Shown here piece by piece: positions 25,077 through 33,132 of a stretch of DNA of 53,503 bases. The notes under the pieces are model-generated. The model was not told the origin of the DNA. It made no database searches and worked only from the letters and a program-made list of their open reading frames with translations. Every line of letters begins with the position of its first letter. The first letter of the stretch is position 1. Both the position numbers and the translations under genes were made by a program. Origin of the DNA: an uncultured Bacteroidales bacterium (GTDB lineage: Bacteria > Bacteroidota > Bacteroidia > Bacteroidales > Paludibacteraceae); assembly GCA_946059305.1 (NCBI GenBank), contig CAMGMU010000006.1, positions 1 through 53,503 on the forward strand. Direction: 5' to 3'.

Positions 25077-25898
25077 TCAGCGATTTTTTTGGTATTTATT
25101 GATTTGCAAATTGGCTATTCGAATAGCCTCCTCAAGTGTATGAATATCCATCATGAGGATACCTAACTGATAGGTATCTTGAATGGCCGTTTTTTCATTA
25201 TCGGAGAGATAGTAAACATAATTGGTCGGCTTTGTTCCTCTCGTTCCGAGGAGATTCACACGAATACGATCTGACATGTGACTGCTTACAAAATTCAGCA
25301 GCTCAAGCGAACGATCGTTGGGCAACGATAGAATACTCCTCTGCGCCGGAGAGGTAGGCAGCGAAAAATGATGCTCACTACCGCCAAATTGCTGACAATC
25401 ATCTCCCACACACATCTCTACTGACGACTGAAGAAGCTCTGAATTGCCCGCATAATAACTTTTTACCAAAGCTTGATAATCATCCGTAATATACACTTGC
25501 AAATAGCATCGATCAAGATTATTGTCTGTTCGCAGCAACCGATGAACATACCTGCCATGATCTTCATATTGCTCTTGCTTTTCATAAGCAAACTTCTTCA
25601 GCAGCGGATCAGCTTGCTGCTGAAGGGTAGTGAGCAACGAATCAGAATAAGAAAGCGTGCGTTGCGCCTCAATAAACACAACGGAGTCTTGCAAAGCCTT
25701 GGCTAATCGCCTCTGTGCCACACACTTAGGATACGAATAATGCACAGAATCCAATCGGATTTTTGCCTCGTTAAGTTGGCCCTCAATCACAAGACTGCGG
25801 GCAGAATCAACTAGGGCTGATGCTTTCTCAGCATCAGACGTGCCACCACAACTAATCAGCAGAAGGATACTGACGAAAGATACAAATATGCGTTTCAT
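25077..25898 (-). CDS. Lipoprotein of unknown function
   Basis: 273 residues with a lipoprotein signal (MKRIFVSFVSILLLISCGG; the Cys at residue 17 would be lipidated). The mature part begins with a helical region (about 22-105: KASALVDSARSLVIEGQLNE, then a heptad-like run) and ends in a mixed region. I recognise the organisation as common in Bacteroidales but cannot assign a function. Its start overlaps the stop of the upstream HAD phosphatase gene by 4 bases, so both belong to one transcript. Confidence 0.75.
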   Translation of the reverse strand: MKRIFVSFVSILLLISCGGTSDAEKASALVDSARSLVIEGQLNEAKIRLDSVHYSYPKCVAQRRLAKALQDSVVFIEAQRTLSYSDSLLTTLQQQADPLLKKFAYEKQEQYEDHGRYVHRLLRTDNNLDRCYLQVYITDDYQALVKSYYAGNSELLQSSVEMCVGDDCQQFGGSEHHFSLPTSPAQRSILSLPNDRSLELLNFVSSHMSDRIRVNLLGTRGTKPTNYVYYLSDNEKTAIQDTYQLGILMMDIHTLEEAIRIANLQINKYQKNR

Positions 25899-26557
25899 TT
25901 TTGGATGAAAGATAAAATATCAGATGGTTGTTCAGCTATATAATCCGGATGATTTTCAAGTAAATGTTCGCGCGTGCAGAAACCCCATGTGCAACCAATT
26001 ACCTCAAGATTGGCATTATGAGCAGTCTGTACATCTACATCCGAATCACCTACATAAAGCGTTTCTTCCGGTGCAATGCAATTAAGCGAAGGCGAAGCAA
26101 AGATATCGAAAACTATCTGCGGATTGGGTTTTCGCTCTACCCCAGTCCGCTCACCTAAAATTACGTCAAACATATCATCGCCGAAATAGTGACGAATGAG
26201 CGCTTGTGTAGCTTCGTTATATTTATTCGAAGCAACCGCTAATCGAATACCCCATCGCTTAAGTTGCACAAGTACTTCTTTGATGCCGGGATACGGACAA
26301 GTATGGATACGATTGTGGGTATCATAATAACGAATAAAGTCGGGCTTAATACGCATCAATACCTCCATATTTCTGCATTCTTGAGGGAGCGAACGAAGGA
26401 TTAATTTGTTTACCCCATTACCCACCATAGCTGGATATTCAGCCAGTTGATGAGGCGGAAACCCATTCGTCTGGAGAGCATAATTACAAGCCTCACCGAG
26501 GTCAGAAATGGTATTGAGCAACGTGCCGTCTAAATCAAAAATTACCAGTTTCGTCAT
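25895..26557 (-). CDS. HAD-family phosphatase, phosphoglycolate phosphatase-like
   Basis: 220 residues. Motif I FDLDGTLLNT (8-17), motif II VASNK (about 125-129), motif III Lys in ERKPNPQ and motif IV YVGDSDVDVQTA (about 168-179) are all present, with the Gph-type cap domain between motifs I and II. It is likely a small-molecule phosphatase acting on phosphoglycolate or a related sugar phosphate; the true substrate is open. A minus-strand TATTTTTG box at 26618-26611 may be its promoter, though the -33 side is poor. Confidence 0.88.
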   Translation of the reverse strand: MTKLVIFDLDGTLLNTISDLGEACNYALQTNGFPPHQLAEYPAMVGNGVNKLILRSLPQECRNMEVLMRIKPDFIRYYDTHNRIHTCPYPGIKEVLVQLKRWGIRLAVASNKYNEATQALIRHYFGDDMFDVILGERTGVERKPNPQIVFDIFASPSLNCIAPEETLYVGDSDVDVQTAHNANLEVIGCTWGFCTREHLLENHPDYIAEQPSDILSFIQK

Positions 26558-26699
26558 TTCACTTCAATTAATTGCAACACACGAGGCGTGTGCACTCGCA
26601 TAATTCGATGCAAAAATACTGCTTTTTTTTTAAATAGGCATCGTTTTTGTAGAAAAAATACAAAAAAATCGATTTTTTTGGTAAAAAAACGACTCAAAC

Positions 26700-26730
26700 T
26701 TGTCAGTATCAAAATATTTTATTACCTTTG
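26700..26730 (+). promoter_or_regulatory. Promoter of the OmpA/TPR lipoprotein gene
   Basis: TTG (26700-26702), 20 bases, TACCTTTG (26723-26730). It leaves an approximately 65-base leader to the ATG at 26803. Confidence 0.75.
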
Positions 26731-26802
26731 CAGTCGTAATTGTGGTAGAATGCCATTTCTAACCGAATAAAATATTTTTTAACACACTCTTATATAAGAT
26801 TT

Positions 26803-28488
26803 ATGAAAAAAAGTTTATTTCTTTTGTCATTCTTTGCGCTTGCATTGATGACTTCTTGCAAGACTACTCCTACTCCGGAGCAGCTCAGTTGCAATCCAAA
26901 TCCGCTTGCGGTAGTTGGCAACACCGTAACGGCTGAAATTACGGGTACGTTCCCTGAGAAAAAATTCATTCGCAAAGGCGTATTGGAAGTTACTCCCGTA
27001 CTCAAGTTCAACGGCAAAGAAGTACTCGGCGAGACCGTAACGTATGTAGGCGAAAAAGCTAAGGTTAATGGTAAAGTCATTTCGTATGCTAATGGTGGCA
27101 CCTACAAGCAGACGTTCAGCTGCGAATATCAGGAAGAAATGGCCGTTTGCGAACTGTATCTCCGATTCCACGCAACGAAGGGCAAAAAAGTATATGAGCA
27201 ACCCGACGTTAAGGTAGCTGACGGCATGATTGTTACTGTAAAAAATGCCAAGGCTTACGACAATAAGGGTGCAGTTACGAGCGATAAGTTCCAGCGCATC
27301 ATTGAAGAGTTGACAGAGGCTGATATCAAGTTCCTCATCCAGCAGTCTAATCTTCGTAACTCAGAGACTAAAGCGCAGAAGATTAAGGACCTTCAAGCAG
27401 CCATTAAGGACGCTAACGATGCAGAAAACAAAGAAATAGCTTCACTCGAAGTCATCGGTTATGCTTCTCCTGATGGCGCAACCTCTCTCAACGAAGGTTT
27501 GGCTGATAGCCGCCAAAAAGTTGCAGAGCGTTTCCTTGCTCGTTCACTTAAGAAAGCTAAACTCGATGTGGACATTGAAGGCGCTACCACTGCTGAAGAC
27601 TGGGAAGGATTTAAGAAACTCGTAGAAAACTCAAACATTCAGGACAAGGACCTCGTACTCCGCGTGCTCTCTATGTATTCAGATCCTGAAGAGCGTGAGG
27701 CTCAAATTAAGAACCTCTCTTCCGTATTTACCAACCTCGCTGAGGATATTCTCCCGCAGCTTCGTCGCAGCCGTCTCGTACTTACCACCTACCTTATTGG
27801 TAAGTCTGACGATGAGATTGCTAAACTTGCCAAGGAGAACCCTGCTGCTCTTACTGTAGAGGAACTTCTCTATGCTGCAACGCTCACGGCAGACAAGAAC
27901 AATAAACTTGCACTTTACAACAAGTGCCAGGAGCTCTACCCCAATGACTGCCGTGCATTCAACAATGCTGGTTTGATTTACTTCGAGAATGGCGATGTAG
28001 AAACGGCTAAACGTTGCTACGCCAAGGCTTTGGCTATTGAGCCTAACGATCCTGACGTAAACTACAACGCAGGTGTAGCTGCTCTTGCTCAGGGCGATTT
28101 GAAGAAAGCAGGAGAATATCTCGGCAAAGCTGCTGGTACCTCGGCAAACTTGGACGCAGCAATGGGTACTTATTACACCATGAAGGGCGACTACAATGCA
28201 GCCACCAAGGCATACGGCAAAACCGCTTCAAACAACGCTGCTGTTCAGCAGATTCTCAACGAGGACTACGCTACAGCTCGCAAGACCCTTGATGCAGTAG
28301 CAGAACCTAATGCTACTACAGATTACCTCAAGGCTGTAGTTGCTGCACGCACCAATGATCGCGATGGCGTTTATGCTAACCTAAAAGCTGCAATAGCTAA
28401 AGATAATACGCTCAAAGCTAAAGCTGCTAAGGACCTCGAATTTGCGAAGTTTGCAGAAGATTCTGCATTCCTTGCTATCGTAAAATAA
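26803..28488 (+). CDS. Envelope lipoprotein with OmpA-like and TPR domains
   Basis: 561 residues. A signal peptide ends in LMTSC (Cys19 lipidated). An N-terminal domain (about 20-150) is followed by an OmpA-like peptidoglycan-association domain (about 215-330; SLEVIGYASPDGATSLNEG and NEGLADSRQKVAERFL). TPR repeats fill about 355-500 (for example NDCRAFNNAGLIYFENGDVE and NDPDVNYNAGVAALAQGDLK). Codon use is even and the gene has its own promoter and a strong terminator, suggesting high expression. It probably links the outer membrane to peptidoglycan; the exact partner is unknown. Confidence 0.85.
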   Translation: MKKSLFLLSFFALALMTSCKTTPTPEQLSCNPNPLAVVGNTVTAEITGTFPEKKFIRKGVLEVTPVLKFNGKEVLGETVTYVGEKAKVNGKVISYANGGTYKQTFSCEYQEEMAVCELYLRFHATKGKKVYEQPDVKVADGMIVTVKNAKAYDNKGAVTSDKFQRIIEELTEADIKFLIQQSNLRNSETKAQKIKDLQAAIKDANDAENKEIASLEVIGYASPDGATSLNEGLADSRQKVAERFLARSLKKAKLDVDIEGATTAEDWEGFKKLVENSNIQDKDLVLRVLSMYSDPEEREAQIKNLSSVFTNLAEDILPQLRRSRLVLTTYLIGKSDDEIAKLAKENPAALTVEELLYAATLTADKNNKLALYNKCQELYPNDCRAFNNAGLIYFENGDVETAKRCYAKALAIEPNDPDVNYNAGVAALAQGDLKKAGEYLGKAAGTSANLDAAMGTYYTMKGDYNAATKAYGKTASNNAAVQQILNEDYATARKTLDAVAEPNATTDYLKAVVAARTNDRDGVYANLKAAIAKDNTLKAKAAKDLEFAKFAEDSAFLAIVK

Positions 28489-28503
28489 TAAAGTTAAAAA
28501 AGG

Positions 28504-28540
28504 TCGCCCAGGCGTCCGCTTGGGCGATTTTTTTCTTTTT
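28504..28540 (+). terminator. Strong intrinsic terminator
   Basis: TCGCCCA (28504-28510) pairs with TGGGCGA (28521-28527), followed by a seven-T run. It ends the OmpA/TPR lipoprotein transcript and insulates the tmRNA gene. Confidence 0.9.
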
Positions 28541-28590
28541 TAATAGCAGAATCGGCACGAATTTTGTATTCCGTTTTCTACATTCTGTCT

Positions 28591-28985
28591 GGGGATATTT
28601 GGTTTTGACAGCAGGTAGAATCTGCAAGTAAGCATGCAGAGCGCTGTAGGGGCAGCTCTATAATCACGATCCTACGACTCTTAATTGGCGAAAATTCTTA
28701 CGCTCTCGCTGCTTAATCGAAGCATAGTAGATAAGCTTTATTTCGGCACCAGGTGCTGAAACGAGACATCGCTCCATTGCCCGCTCTTCGAGGCGTTTGG
28801 ATTATGCGGTGCAAGAATATCGGAGATAGCTGACGATGACTGCGCATCGGAAGTGAAGACCAAGCAGATAAGGCATTAGTTGGTGGCTTGGGTCTTGCTA
28901 GTGCTCGAAAATGAAGGCCAAGATAAGCATGTAGAAAGCCTGTTGGTTCCTTGTTTGGACGGGGGTTCGACTCCCCCTATCTCCA
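28591..28985 (+). ncRNA. ssrA: tmRNA (SsrA), one-piece
   Basis: 395 bases. The ends form a tRNA-like acceptor: GGGGATA (28591-28597) with TATCTCC (28978-28984) and discriminator A; the T arm is GGGGG-TTCGACT-CCCCC. The tag frame near 28690 reads GENSYALAA followed by a stop, after the resume Ala/Gly codon region, a typical Bacteroidota degradation tag. CCA is not encoded. No consensus promoter is seen in the 50 bases after the preceding terminator. The M23 peptidase ATG begins only 2 bases after the mature 3' end. Confidence 0.96.
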
Positions 28986-28987
28986 CT

Positions 28988-29926
28988 ATGCGAAACTACG
29001 TTATTGTATTTTATTTACTTTTAGGTGCACTCACTGCCTTTGCGCAAGAAGGGCTGCCAGAAGGACTTCATTTTGAAGTTCGAAACGATACCATTTTTAT
29101 TTGTTCGGATGATTCAGCTGCTATGCCTCATCATTGTGTGTTTCAGTTAGCCGACCGCCCGAATATCTATCGGCGTATATACAACGATGAGACCGACGAC
29201 CTGATGGAAGACCATCCGGCTTCGGATATCTATACGATATGGACGCGGGACCACGTTAATCCGTATAAGGTTCCGGTGGATTCAATGCAAGACTCCATTC
29301 AAATTGATATGCGAGGATTTACGCTACCCCACCCCGGTCATGTTACATCGAAATTCGGACCACGTCGATACAGATACCATTATGGTACGGATATTAAGCT
29401 GCAGATTGGCGATTCTATTCGCTCTGCTTTTAACGGACAAATTCGTATCGTAGGATGGGATCCAAAAGGCTATGGTCACTACGTTGTGGTTCGTCATGAC
29501 AACGGTTTGGAAACGGTATATGGTCACATGACAACACCGCTCGTTGACGAAAACATGCGAGTTTTTACAGGTGATGTACTCGGCTTGGGCGGAAGCACCG
29601 GACGCTCTACAGGACCACACTTGCATTTCGAAATCCGATATTTAGGAAATGCTTTTAATCCCGAACAAGTGATAGATTTTTCTATCGGACAACTGAAATG
29701 TGACAGCGTATATACCATTACGAAAGTTAGTACATTTGGTTACCGCAAATCCGCTGCAGGTGTAAGTGGTTCGGGAAATGCACCTAAATACGTTACCATA
29801 CGTAAAGGAGACAGTCTCTCTGCCATTGCTCGAAGAAACAATACTACCGTTAAGGCTCTCTGCCGCTTAAACGGCATTAAGGAGACCACGATCATTCGTG
29901 AAGGCAGAAAACTGCGCGTAAGATAA
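28988..29926 (+). CDS. M23 family metallopeptidase with C-terminal LysM domain
   Basis: 312 residues. A signal peptide (MRNYVIVFYLLLGALTAFAQ) targets it to the envelope. The peptidase domain (about 110-235) has the zinc motifs HYGTDI (HxxxD) and HLHFE (HxH), and PHPGHVTSKFGPRRYRYHYG is a family block. A LysM domain (about 265-312; YVTIRKGDSLSAIARRNN) binds peptidoglycan. It likely cuts peptide cross-links or acts as an EnvC/NlpD-like activator. An apparently longer frame starts inside tmRNA and is rejected. No room for a promoter or ribosome-binding site exists between tmRNA and this ATG. Confidence 0.9.
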   Translation: MRNYVIVFYLLLGALTAFAQEGLPEGLHFEVRNDTIFICSDDSAAMPHHCVFQLADRPNIYRRIYNDETDDLMEDHPASDIYTIWTRDHVNPYKVPVDSMQDSIQIDMRGFTLPHPGHVTSKFGPRRYRYHYGTDIKLQIGDSIRSAFNGQIRIVGWDPKGYGHYVVVRHDNGLETVYGHMTTPLVDENMRVFTGDVLGLGGSTGRSTGPHLHFEIRYLGNAFNPEQVIDFSIGQLKCDSVYTITKVSTFGYRKSAAGVSGSGNAPKYVTIRKGDSLSAIARRNNTTVKALCRLNGIKETTIIREGRKLRVR

Positions 29927-29951
29927 TAGATTTTTTGACATACTTTCGTCG

Positions 29952-31319
29952 ATGAACAAGACAGAAATAATGGCTCCTGTTGGGAGTTGGGAGAGTCTGG
30001 CAGCTGCTATTGAAGCAGGTGCCGATTCTGTTTATTTTGGTATTGAATATTTGAACATGCGGGCTCGAAGCAGTGCAAATTTTACGACAGAAGATCTGCA
30101 TACAATCGTTCGCCGATGCCAAAAATCCGGAGTGCGCACCTACCTCACACTCAATACCGTCATGTATCCGGAAGACTTACCACTGATGCGCACCATTGTG
30201 GACAATGCCAAAGAGGCCGGATTGGATGCAATCATTGCTTCTGACATAGCAGTGATGCAATACGCCAACGAAGTTGGGGTAGAGGTTCATTTATCAACTC
30301 AACTAAACATAGCAAATACGGAAGCTCTCCGTTTTTATGCACAGTTCTCTGACGTTGTCGTGCTCGCACGTGAATTAAATATGGAGCAGGTGGCTAAAAT
30401 TCACAGAGATATCATTGAACAGGACATCCGTGGACGTAAAGGCGAACTTATACGAATAGAAATGTTTTGTCATGGAGCACTATGTATGGCAGTGAGTGGG
30501 AAATGTTATCTTTCGCTCAACAATTACAACGCATCAGCCAATCGAGGAGCATGCCTACAAGTTTGCCGACGGGGCTACACTGTACGTGATAAAGAGACTG
30601 GCAACGAATTGGAAATCGATAATCAATATATCATGTCGCCCAAAGATCTCAAGACCATTCATTTCATAAACAAGATGCTGGATGCGGGCGTTACAGTCTT
30701 TAAGATAGAGGGGCGCGCGCGTGGTGCTGAATACGTACGTACAGTCGTTTCGTGCTATAAGCAAGCGATTGCTGCGTATGAAGCCGGAGAATATAACCGA
30801 ACGGAAGAAGAAAACGAAATGATGCGGGCACAAGGTTTACCAACCATTGATGATAAGTTGGAATTATGGACCAAACAATTAGCCAGAGTATTCAATCGAG
30901 GATGGTGGGATGGCTATTATTTGGGGCAACGATTAGGAGAATGGACCCACCGATATGGCAGTTTGGCTACCAGAAAAAAGGTATATGTAGGAAAAATAAC
31001 CAATTACTTCAAGCAGATTGGAGTAGCCGAAGTTCTGGTAGAAGCTGCTTCTATTTCTGAAGGCGATGAGTATCTCGTAACAGGTGAGACCACTGGAGCA
31101 TATGAAAGTTCTTTAGCTGACATCCGGATTGATTTGAAACAGTCAGAAAAAAACATCCTTACATCAGGACAAAATCTTTCTAAAGCACGAGATGCTGCTT
31201 CAAATGAAAAGAAAACAGCACTCAAAGGCGTGTTCTTTTCCATGAAAACCGACAAGTTACTCCATAGAGGCGACAAAATATATCGCTTAGATATTGTGGA
31301 TAATACCAACGAACCATAA
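29952..31319 (+). CDS. U32 family peptidase-like protein (TrhP/RlhA type)
   Basis: 455 residues. The N-terminal barrel starts MAPVGSWESLAAAIEAGADSVYFG-like, with the block TYLTLNTVMYPEDL. The Cys-rich region FCHGALCMAVSGKCYLS and RGACLQVCRRGY (about 170-215) is where this family binds an iron-sulfur cluster. Although named peptidases, E. coli relatives carry out tRNA U34 or rRNA hydroxylation from prephenate-derived chemistry. Length and motifs fit TrhP better than the much longer RlhA, but this is inference. The gene follows the M23 peptidase by 25 bases. Confidence 0.85.
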   Translation: MNKTEIMAPVGSWESLAAAIEAGADSVYFGIEYLNMRARSSANFTTEDLHTIVRRCQKSGVRTYLTLNTVMYPEDLPLMRTIVDNAKEAGLDAIIASDIAVMQYANEVGVEVHLSTQLNIANTEALRFYAQFSDVVVLARELNMEQVAKIHRDIIEQDIRGRKGELIRIEMFCHGALCMAVSGKCYLSLNNYNASANRGACLQVCRRGYTVRDKETGNELEIDNQYIMSPKDLKTIHFINKMLDAGVTVFKIEGRARGAEYVRTVVSCYKQAIAAYEAGEYNRTEEENEMMRAQGLPTIDDKLELWTKQLARVFNRGWWDGYYLGQRLGEWTHRYGSLATRKKVYVGKITNYFKQIGVAEVLVEAASISEGDEYLVTGETTGAYESSLADIRIDLKQSEKNILTSGQNLSKARDAASNEKKTALKGVFFSMKTDKLLHRGDKIYRLDIVDNTNEP

Positions 31320-31324
31320 TTCAC

Positions 31325-31399
31325 TAAAAAAAATGAGAACCGTCGTCCCGACGATCCTCATCCGTAATTAACCTTTAAATCTAATACTATGAAAAAATC
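31325..31399 (-). ncRNA. Candidate 74-base small RNA with own promoter and terminator
   Basis: Three independent signs agree on the minus strand. A consensus promoter lies at 31437-31406. An intrinsic terminator sits at 31361-31326: a 13-pair stem (31361-31349 with 31345-31333), loop GGA, then seven Us. Two positions pair as G-U only in minus-strand RNA and would be A-C mismatches in plus-strand RNA. The expected start near 31399 gives an RNA of about 74 bases with an unpaired 5' half. No open frame is apparent. It lies in the gap between the U32 gene and tRNA-Ser. I do not recognise a named family. Confidence 0.65.
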
Positions 31400-31405
31400 A
31401 CGATG

Positions 31406-31437
31406 CAAAATTAATACATTTTGCGGACTTATGCAAA
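31406..31437 (-). promoter_or_regulatory. Promoter of the candidate small RNA
   Basis: TTTG (31437-31434), 20 bases, TAATTTTG (31413-31406): a consensus match with ideal spacing, pointing away from tRNA-Ser. Confidence 0.7.
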
Positions 31438-31474
31438 CTTTTTACTACTTTTTCAAAAAAAAATACGAAAAAAG

Positions 31475-31505
31475 TTGTAGGATTCAAAAAAAAGTAGTAC
31501 TTTTG
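31475..31505 (+). promoter_or_regulatory. Promoter of tRNA-Ser(TGA)
   Basis: TTG (31475-31477), 20 bases, TACTTTTG (31498-31505). The leader of about 100 bases to the tRNA contains pairing arms TTCGATT/AATCGAA and ATCCGC/GCGGAT. It probably also transcribes the THUMP methyltransferase gene. Confidence 0.75.
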
Positions 31506-31609
31506 CACCCGCATTCGATTACGAAGGTTGTCGGCCCGATGATTTTTGAATCGAAAGCAATCTTATCCGCGGAGGCGAAGAAGTGATATGTTAGGCGGAT
31601 ATGTATTTA

Positions 31610-31694
31610 GGAAAGATGGTAGAGTGGTCGATTACACCGGTCTTGAAAACCGGCGAGCTGAGAGGCTCCGGGGGTTCGAATCCCTCTCTTTCCG
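31610..31694 (+). tRNA. tRNA-Ser (anticodon TGA)
   Basis: The 85-base class II cloverleaf has acceptor GGAAAGA with TCTTTCC, anticodon arm CCGGT-CTTGAAA-ACCGG (TGA, reads TCA), a long variable arm and T arm GGGGG-TTCGAAT-CCCTC. CCA is not encoded. It starts 55 bases before the THUMP methyltransferase ATG. Confidence 0.95.
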
Positions 31695-31749
31695 CGCAAT
31701 TGACAAAAGAGCGAAGTCTGTGTACTTCGCTTTTTTTGTATATAACGAT

Positions 31750-33132
31750 ATGGAATACAAAATGGTAGCAAAGACCTTCAAAGGTCTGGAAGAAGTGTTG
31801 GCCAGAGAATTGGTCGAATTAGGCGCGAACGAAATTCAAATTGATCGTCGCGCTGTGAGCTTTATGGGTGACAAAGCCCTCATGTATCGTGCAAATTTGT
31901 GTTTAAGAACGGCTTCGCGCATTCTTAAACCCATCCTAAGTTTTCACGCTAAAAATGCCGATGAGGTGTACGAGAAAGTTAAGTCTATCAGTTGGGAAAA
32001 GTATATGAACGTAAGGAATACATTTGCTATTGATGCAACTGTTTACTCTGAGTCGTTCCGTCATTCTGCCTACGTAACCTATCGAGTAAAAGATGGCATT
32101 GCTGATTATTTCAGTCAGAAAGTAGGTGCTCGTCCTTCTGTAAAAGTCAGCCAGCCGGATATAATGATAAATGTGCACATTTCGGGAGAGGACGTTACCA
32201 TCTCCCTCGACTCCTCGGGAGAATCACTCCATAAGCGAGGTTGGCGAGAAGCATCTAATGAAGCTCCCATTAACGAGGCTTTAGCCGCAGGATTACTGCT
32301 TCTGTCCGGTTGGAAAGGGCAATCCGACTTATATGATCCAATGTGTGGTAGTGGCACTTTTCTCATTGAGGCAGCATTAATTGCTCTCGGAATAGCTCCA
32401 GGCATTTACCGCAAATCATTCGGGTTTGAGAAATGGCCTGACTTTGACGCTGAACTATTTAATGAGATTTACAATGACGACTCTTCTGAAAAGAATTTTG
32501 ATAATCACATCTATGGGTCTGACGCATCTTTCTACTGCACAAAAGTAGCCGAAAAAAATATTATTGCAGCTCGTTTGCAAAAATACATTTCGGTAAGGAT
32601 GTGCCGAATACAAGATTTAAAAACACATTCTAACAATGCTTTCATAATCATGAATCCGCCTTATGGACAACGCTTGAGCGCAGATTCTGATGTTTGCAAA
32701 TTATACAAGGAAATTGGCAATGTTCTAAAAAAGCAGTTTGCAGGATCTTCGGCTTGGATTATTTCATCAAACGAAGATGCAATGAAGAGTATTGGACTCA
32801 AGCCAAGTAAACGCATTCCCATTCTAAATGGTGATTTAGAGTGTAGATTCAACCAATACGAACTCTTTGTTGGCGAACATAAAGAATATAAAAAAGCATT
32901 AGCAGAAGGAACAATAACGAAACGACAAGAATCAGAATATAAACATCATACATATCTAACGCATAAGCGCTCTGTTGGAGCAAAGAACCCAAAGTATTCT
33001 CATTACAAACGCGATTCATTTGATAATAATGATGGCAAAATGAGACCATTTGATGCCTCAAATAAACAGAAATCGTTCCACCGAAAGAATGAAGAACGAA
33101 GAGATAGCAATTATGAAAAAGATACTGATTGA
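31750..33132 (+). CDS. THUMP-domain class I RNA methyltransferase (RlmL N-domain type)
   Basis: 460 residues. A THUMP RNA-binding domain (about 45-160) is followed by a Rossmann methyltransferase domain: DPMCGSGTFLIEAALIA (SAM motif I, about 196-212) and IMNPPYGQRL (the NPPY catalytic motif, about 299-308). It resembles the part of RlmL that makes m2G2445 in 23S rRNA. The last 65 or so residues are very polar and rich in Lys, Arg and Asn, probably disordered RNA-binding. I chose ATG 31750; an earlier frame start runs through tRNA-Ser. ATG 31762 is an alternative. The end overlaps queA by 20 bases. Confidence 0.88.
   Translation: MEYKMVAKTFKGLEEVLARELVELGANEIQIDRRAVSFMGDKALMYRANLCLRTASRILKPILSFHAKNADEVYEKVKSISWEKYMNVRNTFAIDATVYSESFRHSAYVTYRVKDGIADYFSQKVGARPSVKVSQPDIMINVHISGEDVTISLDSSGESLHKRGWREASNEAPINEALAAGLLLLSGWKGQSDLYDPMCGSGTFLIEAALIALGIAPGIYRKSFGFEKWPDFDAELFNEIYNDDSSEKNFDNHIYGSDASFYCTKVAEKNIIAARLQKYISVRMCRIQDLKTHSNNAFIIMNPPYGQRLSADSDVCKLYKEIGNVLKKQFAGSSAWIISSNEDAMKSIGLKPSKRIPILNGDLECRFNQYELFVGEHKEYKKALAEGTITKRQESEYKHHTYLTHKRSVGAKNPKYSHYKRDSFDNNDGKMRPFDASNKQKSFHRKNEERRDSNYEKDTD

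Noticed and set aside
28552..28567. A sigma-54-like CGGCACG-N4-TTGT string upstream of tmRNA.
   Set aside because: The -12 element lacks GC and the first T is missing at -24; one site without an activator context is not enough.
28880..28987. In-frame upstream extension of the M23 peptidase.
   Set aside because: It lies in the tmRNA acceptor half; the ATG at 28988 begins the signal peptide.
31389..31586. A 65-codon plus-strand frame starting MKKSRCKINTF.
   Set aside because: Composition is Lys/Phe-rich with no homology I recognise, and it spans the promoter of tRNA-Ser and the promoter of the minus-strand RNA.
31546..31749. In-frame upstream extension of the THUMP methyltransferase.
   Set aside because: The extension reads through tRNA-Ser, so translation must begin at 31750 or 31762.
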